7,238 nt of DNA from assembly GCA_934149155.1 (NCBI GenBank), contig CAKPDZ010000060.1, positions 1 through 7,238 on the forward strand, in the 5' to 3' direction. Below the pieces are notes generated by a model that saw only the letters and a list, made by a program, of their open reading frames with translations, was not told where the DNA came from and did no database searches. The stretch is from an uncultured Clostridia bacterium (GTDB lineage Bacteria; Bacillota; Clostridia; TANB77; CAG-508). Of this stretch, positions 1-6,229 are shown in pieces. The position numbers were made by a program, and so were the translations under genes. Every line of letters begins with the position of its first letter. Positions within the stretch are counted from its first letter, which is position 1.

Positions 1-210
1 GTAAAAAATAGTAAAACACCAATATTATTTATACATGGTGACAAAGATGATTTTGTTCCAGAAAGTATGTGTGAGTCTTTGTATGATTTTGCTAATTGCA
101 TAAAAGATAAATTAATTATTAGTGGTGCAGGACATACAGATTCTAAATATAAAGAACCAGATACTTATTATAATAAGATTTTTGAATTTATTGATAAAGT
201 AGAAAACTAG
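1..210 (+). CDS. Alpha/beta hydrolase, C-terminal fragment
   Basis: This frame is open from the first base of the window to a TAG stop, giving the last 69 residues of a protein whose start lies upstream. It contains TPILFIHGDKDDFVP, the strand and turn that carry the catalytic acid in alpha/beta hydrolases (probably Asp16 of the fragment). About 30 residues later comes GAGHTDS, the loop with the catalytic histidine (His45). The spacing and the C-terminal helix (YYNKIFEFIDKV) fit a serine hydrolase of the prolyl-oligopeptidase/esterase type common in Clostridia. The nucleophile serine and substrate determinants are outside the window, so the substrate cannot be assigned. The gene ends in its own terminator and is probably not part of the suf operon. 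The fold assignment is fairly secure; the function is not. Confidence 0.8.
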   Translation, partial: VKNSKTPILFIHGDKDDFVPESMCESLYDFANCIKDKLIISGAGHTDSKYKEPDTYYNKIFEFIDKVEN

Positions 211-233
211 AGGTAAAAAACTTCTAGTTTTTT
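203..233 (+). terminator. Intrinsic terminator after the hydrolase gene
   Basis: The arms AAAACTAGA (203-211) and TCTAGTTTT (223-231) pair perfectly. One G-U and one G-C pair (212-222, 213-221) extend the stem inward around a short A-rich loop. The right arm runs into six T residues. The left arm includes the hydrolase stop codon. This separates the hydrolase from the downstream suf transcript. Confidence 0.8.
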
Positions 234-243
234 ATGCTATCTA

Positions 244-272
244 TTGACAAAACGTTATTTTCATATTATAAT
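244..272 (+). promoter_or_regulatory. Consensus sigma-A promoter of the regulator-suf operon
   Basis: The -35 box TTGACA (244-249) and the -10 box TATAAT (267-272) both match consensus exactly, with a 17-nt spacer. Transcription should start near 279-280, leaving a leader of about 80 nt before the regulator gene. The downstream edge of the -10 box lies inside the palindrome at 271-290, so a repressor bound there would block this promoter. Confidence 0.9.
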
Positions 273-290
273 GTTAACCGTAGTTAACAT
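271..290 (+). promoter_or_regulatory. Perfect palindromic operator over the -10/+1 region
   Basis: ATGTTAAC (271-278) and GTTAACAT (283-290) are exact inverted repeats around the 4-nt centre CGTA. The site covers the end of the -10 box and the predicted start of transcription, the classic place for a repressor operator. The gene directly downstream encodes a DtxR-fold DNA-binding protein, so autoregulation of the whole regulator-suf operon is the simplest reading. That it binds this particular protein is inferred. Confidence 0.75.
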
Positions 291-295
291 CTGCT

Positions 296-338
296 ATAAG
301 TTGTCAAAAAGTCCAAATATTTCGATGTGACAATTTAT
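296..338 (+). repeat. Inverted repeat in the operon leader
   Basis: ATAAGTTGTCA (296-306) pairs with TGACAATTTAT (328-338): 11 bp including one G-U wobble, with a 21-nt loop. It lies in the predicted 5' UTR and stops about 10 nt before the Shine-Dalgarno of the regulator gene. It could be an RNA stem or a second protein-binding site. There is no U-tract, so it is not a terminator. Confidence 0.45.
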
Positions 339-347
339 TGCAGAAAA

Positions 348-352
348 AGGAG
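348..352 (+). promoter_or_regulatory. Ribosome binding site that fixes the regulator start
   Basis: AGGAG lies 6 nt before the ATG at 359. An in-frame TTG at 338 would place this Shine-Dalgarno sequence inside the coding region and has none of its own, so ATG 359 is the start. Confidence 0.85.
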
Positions 353-358
353 AAAGAT

Positions 359-814
359 ATGATATCAAAAGCATTAGAAGAATATTTAAAAACAATGTAT
401 GTACTTCAAAAGCAAAATGGAAACATAAGAGTAACAGATATTGCTAATAAAATGAATTGTTCAAAACCAAGTGTAAACAAAGCATTAAACAATTTAAAAG
501 AAGAAAAATTAGTAAAATATGAAACTTATGGAACAATAGAATTAACAGAAGACGGAGAAAGTCTTGCACAAAAAATATTAGAAGCATATGATATTGTTTA
601 TTTATTTTTAAAAGATGTACTAAATTTAGATGAAGAATCAGCTAAAAAGGAAGCAGAAAAAATAAAACTTACAATAACAGATGAAACCATAAATAAATTA
701 GCAAAATATGTGCATAATGTTTTAGGATTTAGAGAATTAAATTGTAATTATGATATAAATCAAGAAAAATGTAGATGTTGTGTAAAAAGAACATCCAAAA
801 CAAGAAAGGAATAG
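359..814 (+). CDS. DtxR/MntR-fold transcriptional regulator of the suf operon
   Basis: A 151-aa protein with the N-terminal winged helix of the DtxR/MntR family. ALEEYLKTMYVL is the first helix, VTDIANKMNCSKPSVNKALNNL (about 25-46) is the helix-turn-helix, and YETYGTIELTEDG (about 54-66) is the wing. A helical dimerisation-type domain follows (about 67-127). Aligned from memory to Bacillus subtilis MntR, the metal ligands D8, E11, H77, E99, E102 and H103 correspond to E8, K11, Y77, E100, K103 and L104, so most appear lost. The short C-terminus instead carries Cys129, Cys138, Cys140 and Cys141 (CX8CXCC), and Cys34 lies in the recognition region. First gene of the suf operon, 4 nt before sufC, with a palindrome over its promoter. 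It is therefore probably an autoregulated suf repressor, perhaps sensing an Fe-S cluster or thiol state. The family is clear; the signal sensed is inferred. Confidence 0.85.
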   Translation: MISKALEEYLKTMYVLQKQNGNIRVTDIANKMNCSKPSVNKALNNLKEEKLVKYETYGTIELTEDGESLAQKILEAYDIVYLFLKDVLNLDEESAKKEAEKIKLTITDETINKLAKYVHNVLGFRELNCNYDINQEKCRCCVKRTSKTRKE

Positions 815-818
815 TAAG

Positions 819-1559
819 ATGAGTGACAAATTATTAGAAATAAAAGATTTACATGTTAATGCAGGAGAAAAAGAAATTTTAAAAGGATTAAACTTAAATA
901 TAAAAAAAGGTGAAGTTCATGTAATAATGGGACCAAATGGTGCTGGAAAATCAACACTTGCAAATGTTATTTTAAATAATCCACAATACACAAAAATAAG
1001 TGGTTCAGTAGAATTTGAAGGAGAAAATATAAATGATTTAAGTACAGATCAAATTGCTAAAAAAGGGATTTTTATGTCATTCCAATTACCAGAAGAAATA
1101 CCAGGGATTTCGACAATGAATTTCTTAAAATATGCAAAAAATAAACTAACAGAAAAACCTGTTAAAATCTTTGAATTTAAAGATACTGTAAAAAAATATT
1201 CAGAAGAATTAAGTATGAATCCAAAATTAATTGAAAGAAACTTAAATGTTGGATTCTCTGGTGGAGAGAAAAAGAAAAATGAAATTTTACAAATGCTTGT
1301 ATTAAATCCAAAACTTGCAATATTAGATGAAACAGATTCAGGACTTGATGTTGATGCTATAAAAATAGTTTCTAAAGGTATCGAAATGTTTAAAAATGAT
1401 GAAAATGGAGTATTAATTATTACTCATAATACAAGAATATTAAATCATTTAAAAGTTGATTATGTACATGTTTTAGTAAATGGACAAATTGTAAAAACTT
1501 CAACAGCTGAATTAGCTGAAGAGATTGAAGAAACAGGATATGCACAATATAAAAAATAA
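819..1559 (+). CDS. sufC: Fe-S cluster assembly ATPase SufC
   Basis: A 246-aa cytoplasmic ABC-type ATPase that powers the SufBCD scaffold during Fe-S cluster assembly. It has no membrane segments. Visible motifs are Walker A GPNGAGKST (38-46), the Q-loop glutamine in MSFQLPEEIPG (Q89), the signature FSGGEKKK (146-153), Walker B LAILDE (166-171) with catalytic Glu171, the D-loop SGLD (174-177) and the switch histidine in ITHNTR (His203). The DETDSGLDVDA stretch and the length are typical of SufC. The ATG is preceded by AAGGA at 806-810, which lies inside the end of the regulator gene, so the two genes are translationally close. It is the second gene of the operon and is followed by sufB after 15 nt. 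Confidence 0.97.
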   Translation: MSDKLLEIKDLHVNAGEKEILKGLNLNIKKGEVHVIMGPNGAGKSTLANVILNNPQYTKISGSVEFEGENINDLSTDQIAKKGIFMSFQLPEEIPGISTMNFLKYAKNKLTEKPVKIFEFKDTVKKYSEELSMNPKLIERNLNVGFSGGEKKKNEILQMLVLNPKLAILDETDSGLDVDAIKIVSKGIEMFKNDENGVLIITHNTRILNHLKVDYVHVLVNGQIVKTSTAELAEEIEETGYAQYKK

Positions 1560-1574
1560 AGGAAGGAAAAACTA

Positions 1575-2975
1575 ATGGCTAAAACTCAAATAGATGAAAT
1601 AAATAGAAATATATATGACATAAAAAATCAAGATGACTATGAATTCAAAATGCAAAAAGGTCTAAGTAGAGAAATAGTAGAAGAAATATCAAAAAGAAAA
1701 AATGAACCAGACTGGATGTTAGAAATAAGACTAAAAGCATTAGAAATGTACAAAAAATTAGAACTTCCAACATGGGGACCAGATTTATCAGAACTAAAAA
1801 TGGATGAAATTGCAACATATGTAAAACCTAAAACAAATTTAAATAATTCGTGGGAAGATGTGCCAGAAGAAATAAAAGACACATTTGATAAATTAGGAAT
1901 ACCAGAAGCAGAAAAAACATCATTAGCAGGAGTTGGAGCTCAATATGATTCAGAAGTAGTATATCATAGCATGAAGGAAGACTTAATAAAACAAGGAGTA
2001 ATCTATACAGATATGGAATCAGCTGTAAGAGATTATCCAGAAATAGTAAAAGAACATTTTATGAAATGTGTTCCAATAAGTGATCATAAATTTGTTGCAT
2101 TACATGCAGCAGTATGGTCAGGAGGTTCATTTGTATATGTGCCAAAGGGAGTAAAATTAGATATTCCTTTACAATCATATTTCAGATTAAATTCACCAGA
2201 ATCAGGACAATTTGAACACACATTAATAATAGTAGATGAAGGTGCAAGTTTACATTTTATAGAAGGATGTTCTGCTCCTAAATATAATAAAGTAAATTTA
2301 CATGCAGGATGTGTTGAATTATATGTAAAAGATGATGCATATTTAAGATATTCAACAATAGAAAACTGGTCAAAAAATATGATGAACCTAAATACTAAAA
2401 AAGCAATTGTAGGAAAAAATGCACAAATAGATTGGGTAACAGGTTCATTTGGATCAAAAGTATCTATGTTATATCCAATGAGCATATTAAATGGAGAAAA
2501 TGCAAAAACTGAATATACAGGAATAACATTTGCTGGTGGAGGACAAAACCTTGATACTGGATTTAAAGTAATCCATAATGCACCAAATACATCATCTGTA
2601 GTAAATTCAAAATCAATTTCCAAAGATGGTGGAGCATGTACTTATAGAGCATTAGTAAGAATAAATGAAAATGCTAAAAATTCAAAATGTAGTGTAAGTT
2701 GTGAATCACTTATGTTAGATGATATTTCAAAATCTGATACAATACCAGTAAATGATATTAGAACAGATGAAGTAGAATTTTCACATGAGGCAAAAATCGG
2801 AAAAATTAGTGATAAAGCAATATTCTATTTAATGTCAAGAGGACTATCAGAAGAAGATGCAAAGGCAATGATTGTAAGAGGATTTGCATATCCAATTTCA
2901 AAAGAATTACCAGTAGAATATGCAGTAGAAATGAATAATTTAATAAATCTAGAGTTAGAGGGGGCAATTGGATAA
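1575..2975 (+). CDS. sufB: Fe-S cluster assembly scaffold protein SufB
   Basis: A 466-aa scaffold subunit that forms the SufBCD complex, accepts persulfide sulfur and builds the nascent Fe-S cluster in the cytoplasm. The N-terminal helical region contains PDWMLEIRLKAL (45-56), typical of SufB. The beta-helix core contains SGGSFVYVPKGV (182-193) and FIEGCSAPKY (228-237), whose Cys232 sits in the conserved EGC(S/T)AP motif. The C-terminal part has SCESLMLDDISKSDTIP, then SHEAKIGKISDKAIFYLMSRGLSEEDA (403-429), holding the conserved HEA residues (His404, Glu405) at the SufB-SufD interface. Length and motif order match Firmicute SufB, with no sign of damage. GGAAGGAA precedes the ATG. The TAA stop overlaps the sufD ATG by one base, so sufB and sufD are translationally coupled, as expected for subunits of one complex. 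Confidence 0.97.
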   Translation: MAKTQIDEINRNIYDIKNQDDYEFKMQKGLSREIVEEISKRKNEPDWMLEIRLKALEMYKKLELPTWGPDLSELKMDEIATYVKPKTNLNNSWEDVPEEIKDTFDKLGIPEAEKTSLAGVGAQYDSEVVYHSMKEDLIKQGVIYTDMESAVRDYPEIVKEHFMKCVPISDHKFVALHAAVWSGGSFVYVPKGVKLDIPLQSYFRLNSPESGQFEHTLIIVDEGASLHFIEGCSAPKYNKVNLHAGCVELYVKDDAYLRYSTIENWSKNMMNLNTKKAIVGKNAQIDWVTGSFGSKVSMLYPMSILNGENAKTEYTGITFAGGGQNLDTGFKVIHNAPNTSSVVNSKSISKDGGACTYRALVRINENAKNSKCSVSCESLMLDDISKSDTIPVNDIRTDEVEFSHEAKIGKISDKAIFYLMSRGLSEEDAKAMIVRGFAYPISKELPVEYAVEMNNLINLELEGAIG

Positions 2976-4036
2976 TGGAAAAATTAAAAGTAAATGATAC
3001 ACCAGTTAGAACAGCAAGAAACTTCAAAATAAATAATATAGAAGTCGAACTTGATTTGCCAGAAAAAATTGCTGAATTTAAAAATGTAGAAATCATTAAT
3101 GATAAAAGTATTATTGATAAAAGTATTATTGATAGTGAAGTTTCAAATACATCACTAATTTATGGTACAGGAAAAATTTTAGAAAAACTAAATTATGAAA
3201 CTGCAAATAGCAAAATAAGAATACAAACAAGCAACAGAAAAGAAGATATTAGAATAAGATATAACTTTGATGATAATAATTTAAACTTAATAAATCAAAT
3301 AGAAATAATTGCAAATGGCGATACAAATGTAATTATTGAATATAAATCTCAAACATCTCAAAATTGTTTGCACAACGGAATTATCAGAACAATTGCAAAT
3401 GAAAATGCAAAACTTAATGTAACAATTGTAAATCTATTAAATGAAAATTCTGATAATTTTGAATCAATAGAAAATAGATTAGAAAAAAATTCGAAAGTAA
3501 AATATACAATTATTGATATTGGTGGAAAAACTAGTGTTTCTAATTATTATTCAAATGTAATTGGAGAAAATGCAGACAATGATTTGAAATCAATCTATTT
3601 AGGAATTGGTGAGCAAAGGAAAGACATCAATTATATTGCGGAATTAAGAGGAACAAAAACTAATATAGATATTGATGTTCAAGGTGCTTTAAAAGATTCG
3701 GCTAAGAAGAATTTTAAAGGAACTATTGATTTCAAAAAAGGTTCTAAAAAAGCAAAAGGAAATGAAAATGAGTATTGTATGCTTTTATCTGATAAGGCTA
3801 AATCTATTGCATTACCAATGCTTTTGTGTACAGAAGAAGATGTAGAAGGCAATCATTCTACTGCTTCTGGCAAAGTTGATGAAAAACAGTTATTTTATAT
3901 TATGACTAGAGGAATTAGTTACAAAGAAGCGGTTAAATTGATTGTTAAGTCTAAGTTTAATAAGATTATTGAAAGAGTTTATGATGAAGAGTTGAAAGAT
4001 GAAATTTTAAGTGAGATTGATAAGAGGTTAGATTAA
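2975..4036 (+). CDS. sufD: Fe-S cluster assembly protein SufD
   Basis: A 353-aa paralogue of SufB and partner of SufC in the SufBCD scaffold, needed for iron entry and cluster assembly. The N-terminal 200 residues are divergent. The C-terminal part is diagnostic: LPMLLCTEEDVEGNHSTASGKVDEKQ (280-305), then LFYIMTRGISYKEAVKLIV. His294 sits where SufD proteins have their conserved functional histidine. The start overlaps the sufB stop (TAATG), with the G-rich AGAGGGGG just upstream as binding site. An exact 15-bp tandem repeat near the N-terminus duplicates DKSII (43-52). From about 3600 onward codon choice shifts from A-ending to T-ending codons. The family assignment is supported by both the C-terminal motif and the operon position. 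Confidence 0.94.
   Translation: MEKLKVNDTPVRTARNFKINNIEVELDLPEKIAEFKNVEIINDKSIIDKSIIDSEVSNTSLIYGTGKILEKLNYETANSKIRIQTSNRKEDIRIRYNFDDNNLNLINQIEIIANGDTNVIIEYKSQTSQNCLHNGIIRTIANENAKLNVTIVNLLNENSDNFESIENRLEKNSKVKYTIIDIGGKTSVSNYYSNVIGENADNDLKSIYLGIGEQRKDINYIAELRGTKTNIDIDVQGALKDSAKKNFKGTIDFKKGSKKAKGNENEYCMLLSDKAKSIALPMLLCTEEDVEGNHSTASGKVDEKQLFYIMTRGISYKEAVKLIVKSKFNKIIERVYDEELKDEILSEIDKRLD
3101..3130 (+). repeat. Exact 15-bp tandem repeat inside sufD
   Basis: GATAAAAGTATTATT occurs twice back to back (3101-3115 and 3116-3130), then GATAGT continues. It encodes DKSII-DKSII-D in the variable N-terminal part of SufD and keeps the frame. Two identical copies suggest a recent slippage or duplication event. 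Confidence 0.9.
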
Positions 4037-4052
4037 TAGAAAGGATTTCTAA

Positions 4053-5273
<1,221 letters not shown>

Positions 5274-5295
5274 CGAAAAAAAGTTCGATAAAATA

Positions 5296-5324
5296 TTGAC
5301 AATTACTACCAGTGATGATATAAT
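5296..5324 (+). promoter_or_regulatory. Consensus extended -10 promoter of the small-ORF unit
   Basis: TTGACA (5296-5301) and TATAAT (5319-5324) match consensus exactly with a 17-nt spacer, and TG at 5316-5317 makes an extended -10. Transcription should start near 5331. It begins only 22 nt after the sufS stop and is clearly separate from the suf promoter, giving the small gene strong independent expression. Confidence 0.88.
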
Positions 5325-5360
5325 TCGTATAGTGTGTTTGAATAAAGGAGTACCGAATTC

Positions 5361-5425
5361 TGGCATAAGTGCATAGATTGGTGAGCAACTATGCTATATG
5401 CTTGCTAATCTATGCATTTATGCTA
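5361..5425 (+). repeat. Long leader hairpin of the small-ORF mRNA
   Basis: 5363-5387 pairs with 5399-5423 over 25 bp without any mismatch in the + strand RNA, counting four G-U wobbles; two more pairs (5361-5425, 5362-5424) extend it. The loop is 11 nt (5388-5398). On the opposite strand each wobble would be an A-C mismatch, so the structure is built for the + strand transcript. It lies about 30 nt after the predicted start of transcription. No U-tract follows, so it is a leader structure and not a terminator. GCATAG (5371-5376) can also pair with CTATGC in the loop (5389-5394), an alternative fold. Confidence 0.85.
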
Positions 5426-5452
5426 ATTATGGCTTAAATGTAAATTACAAAA

Positions 5453-5462
5453 GAAGGAGGTG
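5453..5462 (+). promoter_or_regulatory. Very strong Shine-Dalgarno of the small ORF
   Basis: GAAGGAGGTG is close to the full complement of the 16S rRNA 3' end and lies 8 nt before the ATG at 5471. This extended match is the main reason to accept the 56-codon ORF as a real gene. The core AAGGAGGT (5454-5461) recurs exactly in the left arm of the downstream terminator (5640-5647). Confidence 0.85.
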
Positions 5463-5470
5463 TCTCTACT

Positions 5471-5641
5471 ATGGAGTTAATAGAGCATCTATTAATGAAA
5501 TTAGTTTCTTTTGGAGGAATAGGTTTTTTGATACATATTTGTTCTAGAAACAAGTACATATTCAAATATAGTTCTGAAAAAAGAAAAATTGAGATTTATC
5601 CAAACGAGGACAAATCTCATAACAAAACAACACTTAGATAA
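5471..5641 (+). CDS. Small 56-aa protein, putative type I toxin-like peptide
   Basis: The 56-residue product begins MELIEHLLMKLVSFGGIG and ends NKTTLR. Residues about 4-24 are mostly hydrophobic (LLMKLVSFGGIGFLIHIC), long enough for one short membrane helix although Lys10 and two histidines interrupt it. The rest is strongly charged (SEKRKIEIYPNEDKSHNK). The gene has its own consensus promoter, a structured leader, a near-perfect Shine-Dalgarno and its own terminator, and an antisense transcript appears to cover its last third. This combination resembles Firmicute type I toxin loci such as txpA/ratA and bsrG/SR4. The peptide has only a loose likeness to such toxins (hydrophobic part then charged tail; an L-M-x-x-x-x-F-G-G pattern as I remember for BsrG), and I do not recognise a family. 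Expression as a gene is well supported; toxin function is inferred. Confidence 0.75.
   Translation: MELIEHLLMKLVSFGGIGFLIHICSRNKYIFKYSSEKRKIEIYPNEDKSHNKTTLR
5577..5619 (-). terminator. Minus-strand intrinsic terminator inside the small ORF
   Basis: Read on the minus strand, TGAGATTT-G-TCC (5619-5608) pairs with GGA-T-AAATCTCA (5601-5590). This makes a 12-bp stem with one G-U pair and a 6-nt loop, followed at once by ATTTTTCTTTTTT. On the plus strand the G-U pair becomes an A-C mismatch and a purine-rich tract would flank the stem, so the signal is specific to the minus strand. No minus-strand gene lies here to need it other than an antisense RNA. Confidence 0.7.
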
Positions 5642-5668
5642 GGAGGTTTAACCTCTTTATCTTTTTAT
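5578..5668 (-). ncRNA. Predicted antisense RNA over the 3' end of the small gene
   Basis: A minus-strand promoter (5703-5675) and a minus-strand intrinsic terminator (5619-5577) define an RNA of about 90 nt. It starts near 5668 and ends near 5578. It is fully complementary to the last roughly 20 codons of the 56-aa ORF and to its terminator. No ORF of note lies in it. It would fold into two hairpins: the complement of the sense terminator near its 5' end, and its own terminator at the 3' end. Its ACCTCCTT segment can also pair perfectly with the Shine-Dalgarno core AAGGAGGT of the small gene. A 3'-overlapping antisense RNA is how RatA and SR4 control their toxin mRNAs in Bacillus subtilis. 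The RNA is predicted from signals only. Confidence 0.55.
5636..5666 (+). terminator. Intrinsic terminator of the small-ORF unit
   Basis: AGATAAGGAGG (5636-5646) pairs with CCTCTTTATCT (5652-5662) over 11 bp with one G-U, around a 5-nt loop, and ends in a run of T residues. The small ORF stop codon (5639-5641) lies in the left arm. On the minus strand the G-U becomes an A-C mismatch, so it works best for the plus strand. It would also stop read-through from sufS before sufU. Confidence 0.88.
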
Positions 5669-5674
5669 AAATAT

Positions 5675-5703
5675 ATATTAACACATCAAAAAAAATATGT
5701 CAA
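5675..5703 (-). promoter_or_regulatory. Predicted antisense promoter between the small gene and sufU
   Basis: On the minus strand, TTGACA (5703-5698) is followed after exactly 17 nt by TAATAT (5680-5675), a near-consensus -10 with a TG one base upstream (extended -10). Transcription would start near 5668 and run into the terminator and 3' end of the small gene. The region is very A+T-rich, so a chance match is possible. The correct spacing and the matching terminator downstream argue against that. Confidence 0.6.
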
Positions 5704-5707
5704 GAAA

Positions 5708-5713
5708 GAAAGG
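5708..5713 (+). promoter_or_regulatory. Ribosome binding site that fixes the sufU start
   Basis: GAAAGG lies 7 nt before the ATG at 5721. An in-frame ATG at 5697 is preceded only by an A-run and would add MSRKKGKK, absent from SufU proteins, so 5721 is chosen. Confidence 0.8.
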
Positions 5714-5720
5714 TAAAAAG

Positions 5721-6188
5721 ATGGAAGATTTAACAGATGTATATAATGACTTAATAATGGAACACAGCATGAATTCATATAACAAGAAAAAGCTAGAAAA
5801 AGCAGACTATTCAGACATAGGACACAACCCAAACTGTGGAGACGAAATAACACTAGAATTAAAATTAAATGGAAATAAAATAGAAGATATGGCATTTACA
5901 GGACATGGATGTGCAATATCACAAGCTTCAACATCAATAATGATAGACACATTAAGAGGCAAAACAATAGAAGAAGCAAAAGAGATTATAAAAACATTTA
6001 TAGAAATGATAAAAAGAGAAACAACAGATGATGAACAATTAAAAAAATTAGAAGATGCTATAGCATTTAAAAATGTATCAAATATGCCAGCAAGAGTAAA
6101 ATGCGCACTTTTAGCATGGCATACAATAGAAGATATGTTAAATAAAAATGACAACACGGGTAAAGGAAATATAGATTGTTGCCATTAG
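5721..6188 (+). CDS. sufU: SufU, zinc-dependent sulfurtransferase of the SUF system
   Basis: A 155-aa protein of the NifU/IscU N-terminal fold in its SufU form. It accepts persulfide sulfur from SufS and passes it to the SufBCD scaffold. The zinc ligands known for Bacillus SufU are all present: Cys39 and Asp41 in NPNCGDEI, Cys64 in GHGCAISQAS, and Cys128 in PARVKCALLAW. The insertion between the second and third cysteine (about 80-112) that marks SufU against IscU is also there. The protein ends in the unusual tail GKGNIDCCH, with two extra cysteines and a histidine beyond the usual end. It sits 447 nt after sufS, behind an independent small unit with a strong terminator. I see no clear promoter directly before it, so its expression may depend on leaky termination. 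Confidence 0.95.
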   Translation: MEDLTDVYNDLIMEHSMNSYNKKKLEKADYSDIGHNPNCGDEITLELKLNGNKIEDMAFTGHGCAISQASTSIMIDTLRGKTIEEAKEIIKTFIEMIKRETTDDEQLKKLEDAIAFKNVSNMPARVKCALLAWHTIEDMLNKNDNTGKGNIDCCH

Positions 6189-6229
6189 TAAAAGTGTAAC
6201 AAAATTAGGTGAGAAAGGTACTGTGCGAC

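Noticed and set aside
338..358. TTG start for the regulator, adding seven residues
   Set aside because: The good Shine-Dalgarno (348-352) would lie inside the extended gene, and the added residues do not belong to the DtxR-fold N-terminus. The TTG is also part of the leader inverted repeat.
2084..2623. Long minus-strand ORF opposite sufB
   Set aside because: It is a shadow of the sufB reading frame, with no ribosome binding site, promoter or recognisable domain. The same applies to the other minus-strand ORFs opposite sufC-sufS, sufU and mnmA.
5361..5425. Reading the long hairpin as a terminator, MITE or riboswitch
   Set aside because: No U-tract follows on either strand and no flanking target-site duplication was seen. 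It does not match a riboswitch class I know, so it is called only a leader hairpin.
5697..5720. Upstream ATG for sufU
   Set aside because: No ribosome binding site precedes it, the added residues are lysine-rich and not found in SufU, and ATG 5721 has a well-spaced site.
5807..6157. 116-codon minus-strand ORF opposite sufU
   Set aside because: sufU is certain from its zinc-ligand motifs. The serine/isoleucine/phenylalanine-rich reverse product is typical of the complement of an A-rich gene.
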